This document shows positions 25,095 to 33,149 of a stretch of DNA of 64,000 nt, piece after piece. The first letter of the stretch is position 1. Each line of letters begins with the position of its first letter. Origin of the DNA: Niabella ginsenosidivorans (GTDB lineage Bacteria > Bacteroidota > Bacteroidia > Chitinophagales > Chitinophagaceae); contig NZ_CP015772.1 of the NCBI RefSeq assembly GCF_001654455.1, positions 1 through 64,000 of the forward strand, given 5' to 3'. The notes under the pieces were generated by a model. The model was not told the origin of the DNA and ran no database searches. It saw nothing but the letters and a program-made list of their open reading frames with translations. Both the position numbers and the translations under genes were made by a program.

Positions 25095-25886
25095 GTGAAC
25101 AATACAACCTATCAGATAAAGCTTTCACAATTTGAAGGGCCTTTTGACCTGTTACTTTTCTTTATAGAACGGGACGAGCTGGACATTTATAATATCCCCA
25201 TCACAAAGATCACTAATGATTTTCTGGCTTATATAAGGGAACAGGAATCGCTGAATATTGAATTATCCAGCGAGTTCATCCTCTTTGTCTCCACCCTGAT
25301 GCGCATAAAAGCAAAAATGCTGATCCCCCGGAAAGAGGTGGATGCACAAGGCAATGAAATAGACCCCAGGGAGGAGCTGGTAAACAAGATCCTGGAATAT
25401 AAACGCTTTAAGGAAGCGTCTGCCCAATTAGCAGAAATGGAAGCCCTGCGGATGCTGATGGTAAAACGGGGAAATATTCATAAAGAACTGGTAGCTATTG
25501 GAGAGGAAGCAGGGGAGGGTACGGAAATACACACGATCACCCTGTTTAAGCTGATGAAAGCATTTGAAAAGGCCATGCAGCGCTATTCCGACAGGGTGAA
25601 CCGGCCCGTTCATACGGTAGTGCGCTACAACTATACGATGGAAAACAGCCGGGCAAAAGTGATGGAAGAAGCACAGCGATCCAAAACACTTTCTTTTGAA
25701 AAGCTGTTTGATTATGCAGAAACCCGCGTGCATGCCATCTTCTTATTTTTATCTGTATTAGAGCTGGTGCAGCAAAGTTTTTTAAAAATAATGATCGGTG
25801 AAGGCAAGAATAATTTTATTCTGGAATATGTAGAGCCGGATGAGCGGGAGGATTCCAGAACTACTATTGAATCTACATTCTCTTAA
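25095..25886 (+). CDS. scpA: Segregation and condensation protein A
   Basis: ScpA is the kleisin that bridges SMC heads in the bacterial condensin. The 263-residue frame starts at GTG 25095 (NTTYQIKLSQFEGPFDLLLF). The N-terminal FEGPFDLLLFFIERDELDIY segment binds the SMC neck, and LMRIKAKMLIPRKE follows. A charged linker and a winged-helix C-terminus complete it. SMC and ScpB genes are not in the window. TACATTTG at about 25061-25068 is a possible -7 box. Confidence 0.92.
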   Translation: MNNTTYQIKLSQFEGPFDLLLFFIERDELDIYNIPITKITNDFLAYIREQESLNIELSSEFILFVSTLMRIKAKMLIPRKEVDAQGNEIDPREELVNKILEYKRFKEASAQLAEMEALRMLMVKRGNIHKELVAIGEEAGEGTEIHTITLFKLMKAFEKAMQRYSDRVNRPVHTVVRYNYTMENSRAKVMEEAQRSKTLSFEKLFDYAETRVHAIFLFLSVLELVQQSFLKIMIGEGKNNFILEYVEPDEREDSRTTIESTFS

Positions 25887-25904
25887 CCATAAAAATAAAA
25901 ATTC

Positions 25905-26321
25905 ATGAAACGTTTTGCAACAGCCAACTGGCAGGGAACCGGGAAGGAAGGTGTAGGTAAAACAACTACCCAATCCGGCGTATTAAAGGATACGAATTAT
26001 TCTTATAAGACACGGTTTGAAGAAGGAAATCCCGGAACCAACCCGGAGGAACTGATCGCTGCCGCACATGCCGGCTGCTTTACCATGAAGCTGAGCTTTG
26101 TTTTGAACGAAGCCGGTTTTACAGCTGATAATATTGATACGAAATGCACGGTTACTTTTGAAAACGGGGCCGTTACAGAAAGCCACCTGGAAGTAACTGC
26201 AAAAATACCCGGCATTAGCCAGCAGCAATTTGAAACAGCCGTTAAAGATGCGGAAGCGAACTGCCCTATCAGTAAATTGCTGAATACGAAGATTACTTCG
26301 GAAGCGAAGCTGGTCCCATAA
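25905..26321 (+). CDS. OsmC family peroxiredoxin-like protein
   Basis: OsmC proteins reduce organic hydroperoxides with two cysteines. This 138-residue protein has both: C58 in AAHAGCFTMKLS and C120 in EANCPISKLLN, in the OsmC rather than Ohr sequence context. The TRFEEGNPGTNPEELIAAAH segment is characteristic. It starts 18 bases after scpA and may share its transcript. Confidence 0.92.
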   Translation: MKRFATANWQGTGKEGVGKTTTQSGVLKDTNYSYKTRFEEGNPGTNPEELIAAAHAGCFTMKLSFVLNEAGFTADNIDTKCTVTFENGAVTESHLEVTAKIPGISQQQFETAVKDAEANCPISKLLNTKITSEAKLVP

Positions 26322-26385
26322 GTGGAAGGGGCTGAGTAAGAAGCTGGAATTTTAAAGAAACCACTGGCTTTGCAGCACAAAAGGG

Positions 26386-27927
26386 TTACCGGGCCGATGC
26401 CGGCAGTGTCAGATCACGCTTCAGCATTTCATCCCGGTTTGCCATTTCCCAGGCGGTATAAAATACCAGCTGTACGCGGCGTGCCATCAGTGAAAAATTG
26501 ATCTTATCAATTGTATCAGTAGGGCGGTGATAATCGCGGTGTATGCCATCAAAATAAAAAATAATCGGCACTCCTTTCCTTGCAAAATTATAATGATCAC
26601 TACGGTAATAGATCCGCTCAGGATCGTTGGGATCATTGTATTTACGATCCAATACCAGCTGGGTATATTTGCCGTTGACCGCTTCGGTGATGGGCGTAAG
26701 GTCCGTGCTCAGCTTATCATCCCCGATTACATATACATAGTTTACGGAATCTGCCATTTTCTCGTGGATCGTATCTGTTCTGCCCACCATATCAATATTC
26801 AGATCCGCCGTTGTTTTATCCAAAGGATAAACAGGGTGCCCGGAATAATATTCAGACCCCCATAATCCTTTTTCCTCGCCACTTACCGTCATAAATACCA
26901 CCGACCTTCTGGGGCCTTTACCGGCTTTTTTTGCCCGGGCAAATGCTGCTGCCATTTCCAGCACACTTACCGTTCCGGAGCCATCATCATCCGCTCCGTA
27001 ATAGATTGTTCCTGCTGCATCCTTACCCAAATGATCATAGTGCGCGGTAATAAAAAGATACTCATCCTTTTTATCAGTTCCTTCCACAACAGCCAGCACA
27101 TTAGATGCCGTAGCCAATCCTTTTTGTAACTGGTAGCTGATCCTGACGGAGGCTTTTGTCAGTTCTGATGTAGCCTTGCCGTTGTCTAATGCCGCAATCA
27201 CTTCATCAAAGGAATGGCCGCTCGATTTTTCAACAACATTTTTTCCGACAAAAAAAACAGGTGCTTCTTTGGGCCGGTTATCTTCTGCCCATGAAGGCCT
27301 GTAGGAAACGGTGCTTTTTACACGGGCAGGCAGTTCCTCCACGGCAATCAATATTGCAGCAGCGCCTTTTTTGCGGGCATTACTTATTTTAACCATTAAA
27401 GAGGTGGAAGCCATCCGCCCTTGCTGTGAGGGTGTAAACCCCTGGGGAGCACCGGCAAATAATACAACCAGCTTTCCTTTTGCATCAATGCCTGAATAAT
27501 CATCCCGGTCATTGTCAACAATTCCATAACCGGCAAAAACATATTCGTCAAACTGCAGGTCAACACTTTCCCCGTTGGTAAATAAAGGACCTATATCGTC
27601 CAGATCCTTAAAATCATCACCATTGATTGACAAATCGAGCCCTGCCAGCGAGTCTTTGGACAACCGGAAGGTTTGCCGGAAGCTGCCATTATTACCCGGG
27701 GTAAGGCCCAGTTGTTTGAAATGGTCTGCAATATAGCCGGCTGCTTTTTCTAATCCCGGTGAGGGTGTATTGCGGCCTTCCATTTCTGCACCTGCAATAA
27801 CAGATAAATGCTTTTTCAGATCTTCGGGGGTAATTGTTTTTGCAAAAACTTCCGGATTGATTCTTTTTTGTGCGCAGGCAACTGTGCCGATAAGGGCAGC
27901 TATGATAAGAATGGATTGTTTAATCAT
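26386..27927 (-). CDS. M28 family zinc aminopeptidase, lipoprotein
   Basis: A 513-residue exported peptidase. The N-terminus MIKQSILIIAALIGTVACAQ is a lipoprotein signal with Cys18 as acylation site. A PA-like insert is seen around 120-230. The M28 core carries the co-catalytic zinc ligands: TAHYDHLGKD (His, Asp), YYGADDDGSG (Asp), SGEEKGLWGSEYY (Glu pair), NIDMVGRTD (Asp) and YRSDHYNFARKG (His). It would trim peptides at the cell envelope. It lies downstream of rpiB on the same strand by 98 bases. Confidence 0.92.
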   Translation of the reverse strand: MIKQSILIIAALIGTVACAQKRINPEVFAKTITPEDLKKHLSVIAGAEMEGRNTPSPGLEKAAGYIADHFKQLGLTPGNNGSFRQTFRLSKDSLAGLDLSINGDDFKDLDDIGPLFTNGESVDLQFDEYVFAGYGIVDNDRDDYSGIDAKGKLVVLFAGAPQGFTPSQQGRMASTSLMVKISNARKKGAAAILIAVEELPARVKSTVSYRPSWAEDNRPKEAPVFFVGKNVVEKSSGHSFDEVIAALDNGKATSELTKASVRISYQLQKGLATASNVLAVVEGTDKKDEYLFITAHYDHLGKDAAGTIYYGADDDGSGTVSVLEMAAAFARAKKAGKGPRRSVVFMTVSGEEKGLWGSEYYSGHPVYPLDKTTADLNIDMVGRTDTIHEKMADSVNYVYVIGDDKLSTDLTPITEAVNGKYTQLVLDRKYNDPNDPERIYYRSDHYNFARKGVPIIFYFDGIHRDYHRPTDTIDKINFSLMARRVQLVFYTAWEMANRDEMLKRDLTLPASAR

Positions 27928-28025
27928 TACACGTTTTTTTTTGATTTTGGTGCCAATCGTTTATAATACGTTCCCATATAATCAAGTGTATTATCCCGTC
28001 TATTGAAAAACCGGTCCTTTATGGA

Positions 28026-28478
28026 TCAGCAGCTTATTTTAGCCACCCTTGCAGCATGCCGGCCGCCTTCAAATTCAGTGGCAATAAAGATGGCTACCAA
28101 TTCTTCTGCCACTGCCTCGGTAACAAACCGGGCAGGTATACAAAGAATATTGGCGTCATTGTGTTTCCGGGCAAGCTCCGCAATTTCCTGCTCCCAGCAA
28201 ATGGCAGCTCTTACGCCCCGGTGCTTATTAGCCGTAATAGCAACCCCGTTGGCACTGCCGCAAAGCAGGATGCCAAATGCATAATCGCCGCTTTCCACAG
28301 CTGCCGCCACGGGATGCGCAAAATCCGGGTAATCCGCGGAATCTGTTGAGTGGGTACCAAAATCTTTAAACAATAATCCTTTTCCTTCCAAAAAGGAGAT
28401 GAGCAATTGCTTATACTCAAAGCCGGCATGATCTGCGCCAATGGCAACAGGCTTTTTAATATCAAAATTTGTATCCAT
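28026..28478 (-). CDS. rpiB: Ribose-5-phosphate isomerase B
   Basis: RpiB interconverts ribose-5-phosphate and ribulose-5-phosphate. The 150-residue length is standard. GADHAGFEYK (14-23) and the active-site segment LLCGSANGVAI with Cys73 match the family, as do the NKHRGVRAA and HNDANILCIPARFV segments. It is 15 bases from tatC on the same strand, so the two are likely cotranscribed. Confidence 0.94.
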   Translation of the reverse strand: MDTNFDIKKPVAIGADHAGFEYKQLLISFLEGKGLLFKDFGTHSTDSADYPDFAHPVAAAVESGDYAFGILLCGSANGVAITANKHRGVRAAICWEQEIAELARKHNDANILCIPARFVTEAVAEELVAIFIATEFEGGRHAARVAKISC

Positions 28479-28493
28479 GGTTTTACAGTTTTG

Positions 28494-29345
28494 CTAACTC
28501 CATTCTTCCGCTTGCTCCTTATCAGCCTTCTGCACCTTGGCAGCTACAGAAATACTGGCCTCATACAATAAATAAAGCGGGATGGTTACGATCATCAAAC
28601 TGAAGGGGTCTGTAGAAGGTGTGATAATTGCCGCGGCTGTAATGATCACTACAAAAGCATGCCGCCTGTACTTACGCAAAAACTTAGCGGTAACAATACC
28701 TATTTTTGCAAGCAGCAGCACCAGTAACGGCATCTGGAACAGCAACCCGATACCGGCGGTTGTATAAATCAGATTTTCAAGGTAATCTGAAAAAAGCGGA
28801 ACGATCGCAATCTGGGAGCTTAGTTTATAATTGAAATAAAAGTTAACCATAAAGGGGGTCAAAATAAAATAACCGAAAAGCACCCCTATAAAAAACAAAA
28901 CAGCCACCCAAAAAATGATACCACTGGTTTGCCTTCTTTCCTTATCCGACAGGGCTGGCCGTACAAATTTCCATAGTTCCCAGAACACATATGGAAACGC
29001 AACAATAAACCCACCTACAAACGCAATGGTAAAGGAGGATATGAACTGACCCGTCATTGCGGTTTCCTGAAAATGAACGTCGCTGGCATTTAAACAAAGT
29101 GAGTCGATATGCAGTTTTTGCCCCAGCCAGCAGAACCACTTTGCTGCAATAAAATTGGGCTTGGTAGGCGCCATTATGATAACATCAACGATCTCATTTA
29201 TATAAATAAAGATTAAAATGGCACAAATAACAATTGCGATAATAGAACGAATCAAATGCCACCGCAAAACTTCGAGGTGATCAATAAAGGACATCTCTTC
29301 ATCACTATCACCACCCCTCTTTTTTAAAAAATCCAGTAAAGCCAT
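28494..29345 (-). CDS. tatC: Sec-independent protein translocase subunit TatC
   Basis: TatC is the receptor for twin-arginine signal peptides in the inner membrane. The 283-residue protein opens with MSFIDHLEVLRWHLIRSIIA (residues 19-38), containing the conserved HLEELR-like motif, and has six transmembrane helices; the loop after TM2 with FPYVFWELWKFVRPALS is diagnostic. A long loop between TM1 and TM2 (about 55-85) is typical of Bacteroidota. TatA is not in the window. Confidence 0.94.
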   Translation of the reverse strand: MALLDFLKKRGGDSDEEMSFIDHLEVLRWHLIRSIIAIVICAILIFIYINEIVDVIIMAPTKPNFIAAKWFCWLGQKLHIDSLCLNASDVHFQETAMTGQFISSFTIAFVGGFIVAFPYVFWELWKFVRPALSDKERRQTSGIIFWVAVLFFIGVLFGYFILTPFMVNFYFNYKLSSQIAIVPLFSDYLENLIYTTAGIGLLFQMPLLVLLLAKIGIVTAKFLRKYRRHAFVVIITAAAIITPSTDPFSLMIVTIPLYLLYEASISVAAKVQKADKEQAEEWS

Positions 29346-29411
29346 TGTTCAATTAAATGCAATAAAAAATGCGTAAAAAAATCTACGCAAATGTGCGGCT
29401 TTTTATTGACT

Positions 29412-30659
29412 CTATTTTAATTTTTTCATTTTTACCATCTCTATCCGTGTATCACTAACAGCAAGGATATCAAATTCAAAATCGCCAATAATGATCCGTT
29501 CTTTTTGTACAGGTATTGTTTCATAAAAATTGATGATATAGCCCGACAGTGTTTCAGAATCTTCAATATTCTCTAACTCGAAGCCATACTTTCTTTCGAG
29601 GTAATCCAGCTCAAGCCGTCCGGAGAAAATATATTCATCTTCTGCAATCCGCTTTTCAACAAACAACTGTGTGTCGTACTCGTCCCATATCTCGCCAAAC
29701 AACTCTTCCAGTATATCCTCCATTGTAATAACACCTGCGGTTCCGCCAAATTCATCTACCACCCAGGCAATACTTTTTGATTCTTTGCTGAATTTATTGA
29801 TCAACCCTACGGCGGTCATGCTTTCCGGTACCGCTATAATAGGGATCAGGATATCCTCTATATGGCCCGGCCGTTTAAACATATCCAGCTCGTGCACAAA
29901 ACCCAGTATATTATCGATATTCGATTCATAAACGATAATGCGGCTGCGTTTGGTTTCCACAAATTTTTTTGCAAGATTTTCCACCGAATCGTTTATTTCT
30001 ACCGCGATGATCTCCTTACGCGGCACCATACTCTGCCGGATCTTGATGTTCGCCAGTTCCTGCGCATTTTCCAAAAGATGGGTGCTGGTTTCTTCCCTGA
30101 GGGTCTTCCGGCTATCACGGAACATGAACTGCAGGTCGTTTCGTGCAAACGGTGATTTATTTTTATCCAGGCGCACATTGAATACATATTTCAATATCCA
30201 GTTTGCCAACCGGAACAGCGCCGCTGTGATCGGGTAGAACAACCAGATAAAAAAGTTGATGATGAATGCAAGACCGCTCAGCAATGGGCTGCTGTTTGCC
30301 CTGAAAACGGCCCGGGGAATGAATTCCACAAACAACAGGATCACAATGGTGTTAAAAGCGATCTCCAGCACGATCTGCCAAAAACGCGAGTCAATGCCCA
30401 TTTTTTGCCAGAACGGGATCAGCACTTCACTGGTCTGCAACACAAAAATGGTGAGAGCTACAATGTACCCGATCACCGTAGTACCCCAAAAAACAGCAGG
30501 AGCATCAACAAATTTGCCCAGCATACGCCCTGTTAAGCTGCCCTGTTTCCGCTTCAGCTCTATGCTCAATCTGCTGACGCTGAAAAAGGCCATCTCTACC
30601 CCGGCAAAGAAGATCATGAATAACAGGGATGCAATCCACATTATGAGCTGCCATTCCAT
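29412..30659 (-). CDS. CNNM/CBS-domain hemolysin-like membrane protein
   Basis: A 415-residue protein with a CNNM (DUF21) transmembrane domain (about 1-185), a CBS pair (about 205-325, with ISMVPRKEIIAVEI-like and DILIPIIAVPESM segments) and a C-terminal CorC_HlyC domain (about 340-412). Family members are linked to Mg2+/Co2+ export, and the gliding protein GldE of Bacteroidota belongs to this group; nothing here proves a gliding role. A near-consensus -7 box TATCTTTA lies directly before the ATG. Confidence 0.87.
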   Translation of the reverse strand: MEWQLIMWIASLLFMIFFAGVEMAFFSVSRLSIELKRKQGSLTGRMLGKFVDAPAVFWGTTVIGYIVALTIFVLQTSEVLIPFWQKMGIDSRFWQIVLEIAFNTIVILLFVEFIPRAVFRANSSPLLSGLAFIINFFIWLFYPITAALFRLANWILKYVFNVRLDKNKSPFARNDLQFMFRDSRKTLREETSTHLLENAQELANIKIRQSMVPRKEIIAVEINDSVENLAKKFVETKRSRIIVYESNIDNILGFVHELDMFKRPGHIEDILIPIIAVPESMTAVGLINKFSKESKSIAWVVDEFGGTAGVITMEDILEELFGEIWDEYDTQLFVEKRIAEDEYIFSGRLELDYLERKYGFELENIEDSETLSGYIINFYETIPVQKERIIIGDFEFDILAVSDTRIEMVKMKKLK

Positions 30660-30699
30660 AAGATAAAGATATGTAAAACTGCTGTTTTTATACTTTTTG

Positions 30700-31287
30700 T
30701 TATTCCTTAATTCCCAGGAAATGCTTTACAATGCCCTCTGCTTCCGTACAGGCTTCTTCCAGGTCGTCATTTACCACCACTTTATTAAAGTGGTTCATAA
30801 AAGACAATTCATATTCCGCCTTGTTCAGCCGGGTTTGTAAAGACTCCTCGCTTTCACTTCCCCGGGAGATGAGCCTTCTTCTTAATTCTTTTACAGAAGG
30901 CGGTTCTATAAAGATAGAAAGACTTTCCCTGGGATATTGCTGCTGCACATGAATGGCTCCTTTTACATCAATGTCCAGCAGAGGATATTGATGCAGCTTC
31001 CACAAACGGTCCAGTTCACTTTTTAAAGTGCCATAATATTTTCCTTCATACACCATTTCCCACTCTACAAACTCGTTGTTTTTGATCTTTTTCTGAAATT
31101 CTTCCGGGCTTATAAAATAATAATCCCTGCCATTCACCTCTCCTTCCCGGGCCTTTCTTGTAGCTGCCGAAATAGAAAATGACAGCTGCGGGATCCTGCT
31201 GAGAAGGTACCGGGTAATAGATGTTTTGCCGGCGCCGGATGGCGCTGTAAGAATAATGATCTTGTGCTGCCCTTTTGAACCCTGCAT
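30700..31287 (-). CDS. gmk: Guanylate kinase
   Basis: Gmk phosphorylates GMP to GDP. From the ATG at 31287-31285 (MQGSKGQHKI) it has 195 residues, normal for the family; in-frame ATGs also exist at 31326 and 31356. P-loop APSGAGKT at 15-22, then the GMP-binding segments ATRKAREGEVNGRDYYFIS and FVEWEMVYEGKYYGT. It ends 40 bases before the CNNM gene start on the same strand. Confidence 0.93.
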   Translation of the reverse strand: MQGSKGQHKIIILTAPSGAGKTSITRYLLSRIPQLSFSISAATRKAREGEVNGRDYYFISPEEFQKKIKNNEFVEWEMVYEGKYYGTLKSELDRLWKLHQYPLLDIDVKGAIHVQQQYPRESLSIFIEPPSVKELRRRLISRGSESEESLQTRLNKAEYELSFMNHFNKVVVNDDLEEACTEAEGIVKHFLGIKE

Positions 31288-31614
31288 TACCGGCGCATAA
31301 AAAAATGGTTGTACGGTTACATTCATGCTCCTGCAAAATACTAAAATATTCTGCATTTATTAATTTTACCGCCAAAACCACCTGCTAAATAAATTAATAC
31401 CAGGATTGCCTTTATTAGCATTGCCCTGAACATGTTTCAGTACCTGTTAAGAGCAGTATTGCTGCGTGGCTATTGCTGATCCGCTATACGGCGGATATCA
31501 GGACAGTTGTATAAATCTGCTTCGGGATAAGATCATTTTGTACTTTGCGGTCCGGGAAAAATGATCTGAATCATCGATCCGAAACCCCGGATCAGAACGT
31601 TACGCCGTGTTGCT
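31288..31614. other. Intergenic region between gmk and the SurA-like gene
   Basis: No gene is supported. ATCCGC-TATACG-GCGGAT at about 31480-31497 is a six-base-arm palindrome, similar in core to CCGCTATACGG elements at about 58445 and to the CCATACGG at 20413. The first 39-69 bases may belong to an N-terminal extension of gmk. Confidence 0.4.
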
Positions 31615-33006
31615 TTAAAAACCTTTGTCGGTTGTTTCATACTTGTTCAGCTCGGGGCATTCCTGGGTGGCCTGTTTATCTACCAGTATGTAATAAGTCG
31701 GGATCTTTTTGGAGATCCATTTGTCAAGCACTTCCGCTTTTTTTTGCTCCAGGGCCAGGTCTGCAATTTTGGCATAATCATCTACCAGGTTCATACGGTG
31801 CGGCTCTGTTTTTGATTTGAGGTAAACCAGCCGTACTCCTTTTTTGCCCTGGTCATTTGTAAACTCAACCGGTTTGGAAAGATCGCCCACTTTCATGTCT
31901 TTAATAGTATTGACCATATCCTTATCCAGGGCATCAATGGTAACATAGGTAGATCCGTCCCTGTTTAAAACATAAGGGCCGTAATTCTTTACATTCTCAT
32001 CATCACTGTATTTGTAGGCAGCGTCTTTAAAGCTTATTTTTTTATTCTCAATTTCCGCCCGGACACTGTCCAGTGTTTTTTTGGCAACAGACAGCTCGTT
32101 TTCCGTTACCGGAGGAATACGCAGGATCATTTTGATCCTGGCCGCATCGCCACGGCGGCTGACCTGCTGAATCAGGAAATAGCCAAAGCGGTTGGATTTT
32201 ACCGGCAAGGATATCTCCCCGGCTTTTAAACGGAATGCCGTTGAAAGAAATACAGGGTCCCAGGTGCTCTTGTCAGAACGGTTTACTTCATAGGTGCCAC
32301 CTCGTTCACGGCTTCCGGGATCTTCCGAAACTCTTTTTGCAAGCGCTTCAAAAGTAGTGGCACCGGATTCGATCTGCTTTTTATATCCCAGCATTTCATT
32401 GTAAATATAATCTTCCACATCTTTTGATGCGGGCGGCAGCAATACGATCTGCCCTACTTCCAGTTCCGATTCCAGGAACGGCAGGCTGTCTTTTGGGATC
32501 TTCTCAAAATAGGCTTTTACTTCCGTAGGTGTAATATGCACATCGCTTACCACTTTGTTACGCATACGATCGCTCAGCATCTGTTCTTTGATCATCGGGC
32601 GTTGGTCATCTTTTAGCTGGTACACCGTTTTTCCGGCAACTTCTTCCAGTTCCGCCTGGCTTCCGAACTGCATGATCCAGTTGCGTACCCTCAGGTCCAT
32701 CTGCGATTCCACTTCCTCATCTGTTAAAGGGATGGAATCCCTCTCTGCCTGCAATGCCAGTATTTTCTGAAGTATGGCATGTTCCATGATCACGCAGGGC
32801 GCATTTGAAGGCAATTTTTCCCCGCTGCGCATGGCATCTGCAATGGCATTCTGTATGTCTGACTGTAAAATAATCCGGTCTCCGACAACGCCGATGATCT
32901 TATCCACTACACCCTTTTGGGCCTGGCCCTGTGCCAGCACTGTTAATGCAAACAATGTACAGAAAGCAGTTAAAAAGCTTTTTACTGAAAAAAGTCCTTT
33001 ATTCAT
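31615..33006 (-). CDS. SurA-like periplasmic peptidyl-prolyl isomerase
   Basis: About 463 residues from the ATG at 33006 (another in-frame ATG is at 33015). The N-terminus MNKGLFSVKSFLTAFCTLFA is a signal peptide ending near LAQGQAQ. A SurA_N-like helical domain (about 25-170) is followed by two parvulin domains (about 175-275 and 285-390, with SEDPGSRERGGTYEVN and YSDDENVKNYG). This is the layout of SurA, the outer-membrane protein chaperone. It lies downstream of infB on the same strand but behind a terminator. Confidence 0.88.
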   Translation of the reverse strand: MNKGLFSVKSFLTAFCTLFALTVLAQGQAQKGVVDKIIGVVGDRIILQSDIQNAIADAMRSGEKLPSNAPCVIMEHAILQKILALQAERDSIPLTDEEVESQMDLRVRNWIMQFGSQAELEEVAGKTVYQLKDDQRPMIKEQMLSDRMRNKVVSDVHITPTEVKAYFEKIPKDSLPFLESELEVGQIVLLPPASKDVEDYIYNEMLGYKKQIESGATTFEALAKRVSEDPGSRERGGTYEVNRSDKSTWDPVFLSTAFRLKAGEISLPVKSNRFGYFLIQQVSRRGDAARIKMILRIPPVTENELSVAKKTLDSVRAEIENKKISFKDAAYKYSDDENVKNYGPYVLNRDGSTYVTIDALDKDMVNTIKDMKVGDLSKPVEFTNDQGKKGVRLVYLKSKTEPHRMNLVDDYAKIADLALEQKKAEVLDKWISKKIPTYYILVDKQATQECPELNKYETTDKGF

Positions 33007-33093
33007 ATAAAACATAATTCAAAAATAAACCCGCGTAAAGAATACTGATCCGCCCCCGTATGATTTAACAAAAGTTTGTTCCTGTCTCAACTA

Positions 33094-33127
33094 AAAACAT
33101 CAGCCAGGATGAACCAACTGATGTTTT
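33094..33127 (-). terminator. infB intrinsic terminator
   Basis: Perfect ten-base arms AAAACATCAG (33094-33103) and CTGATGTTTT (33118-33127) lie 22 bases after the infB stop on the minus strand and continue into TTTTTAG. This closes the rimP-nusA-infB transcript. Confidence 0.85.
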
Positions 33128-33149
33128 GTTATTATTTTAACGCGCTGAT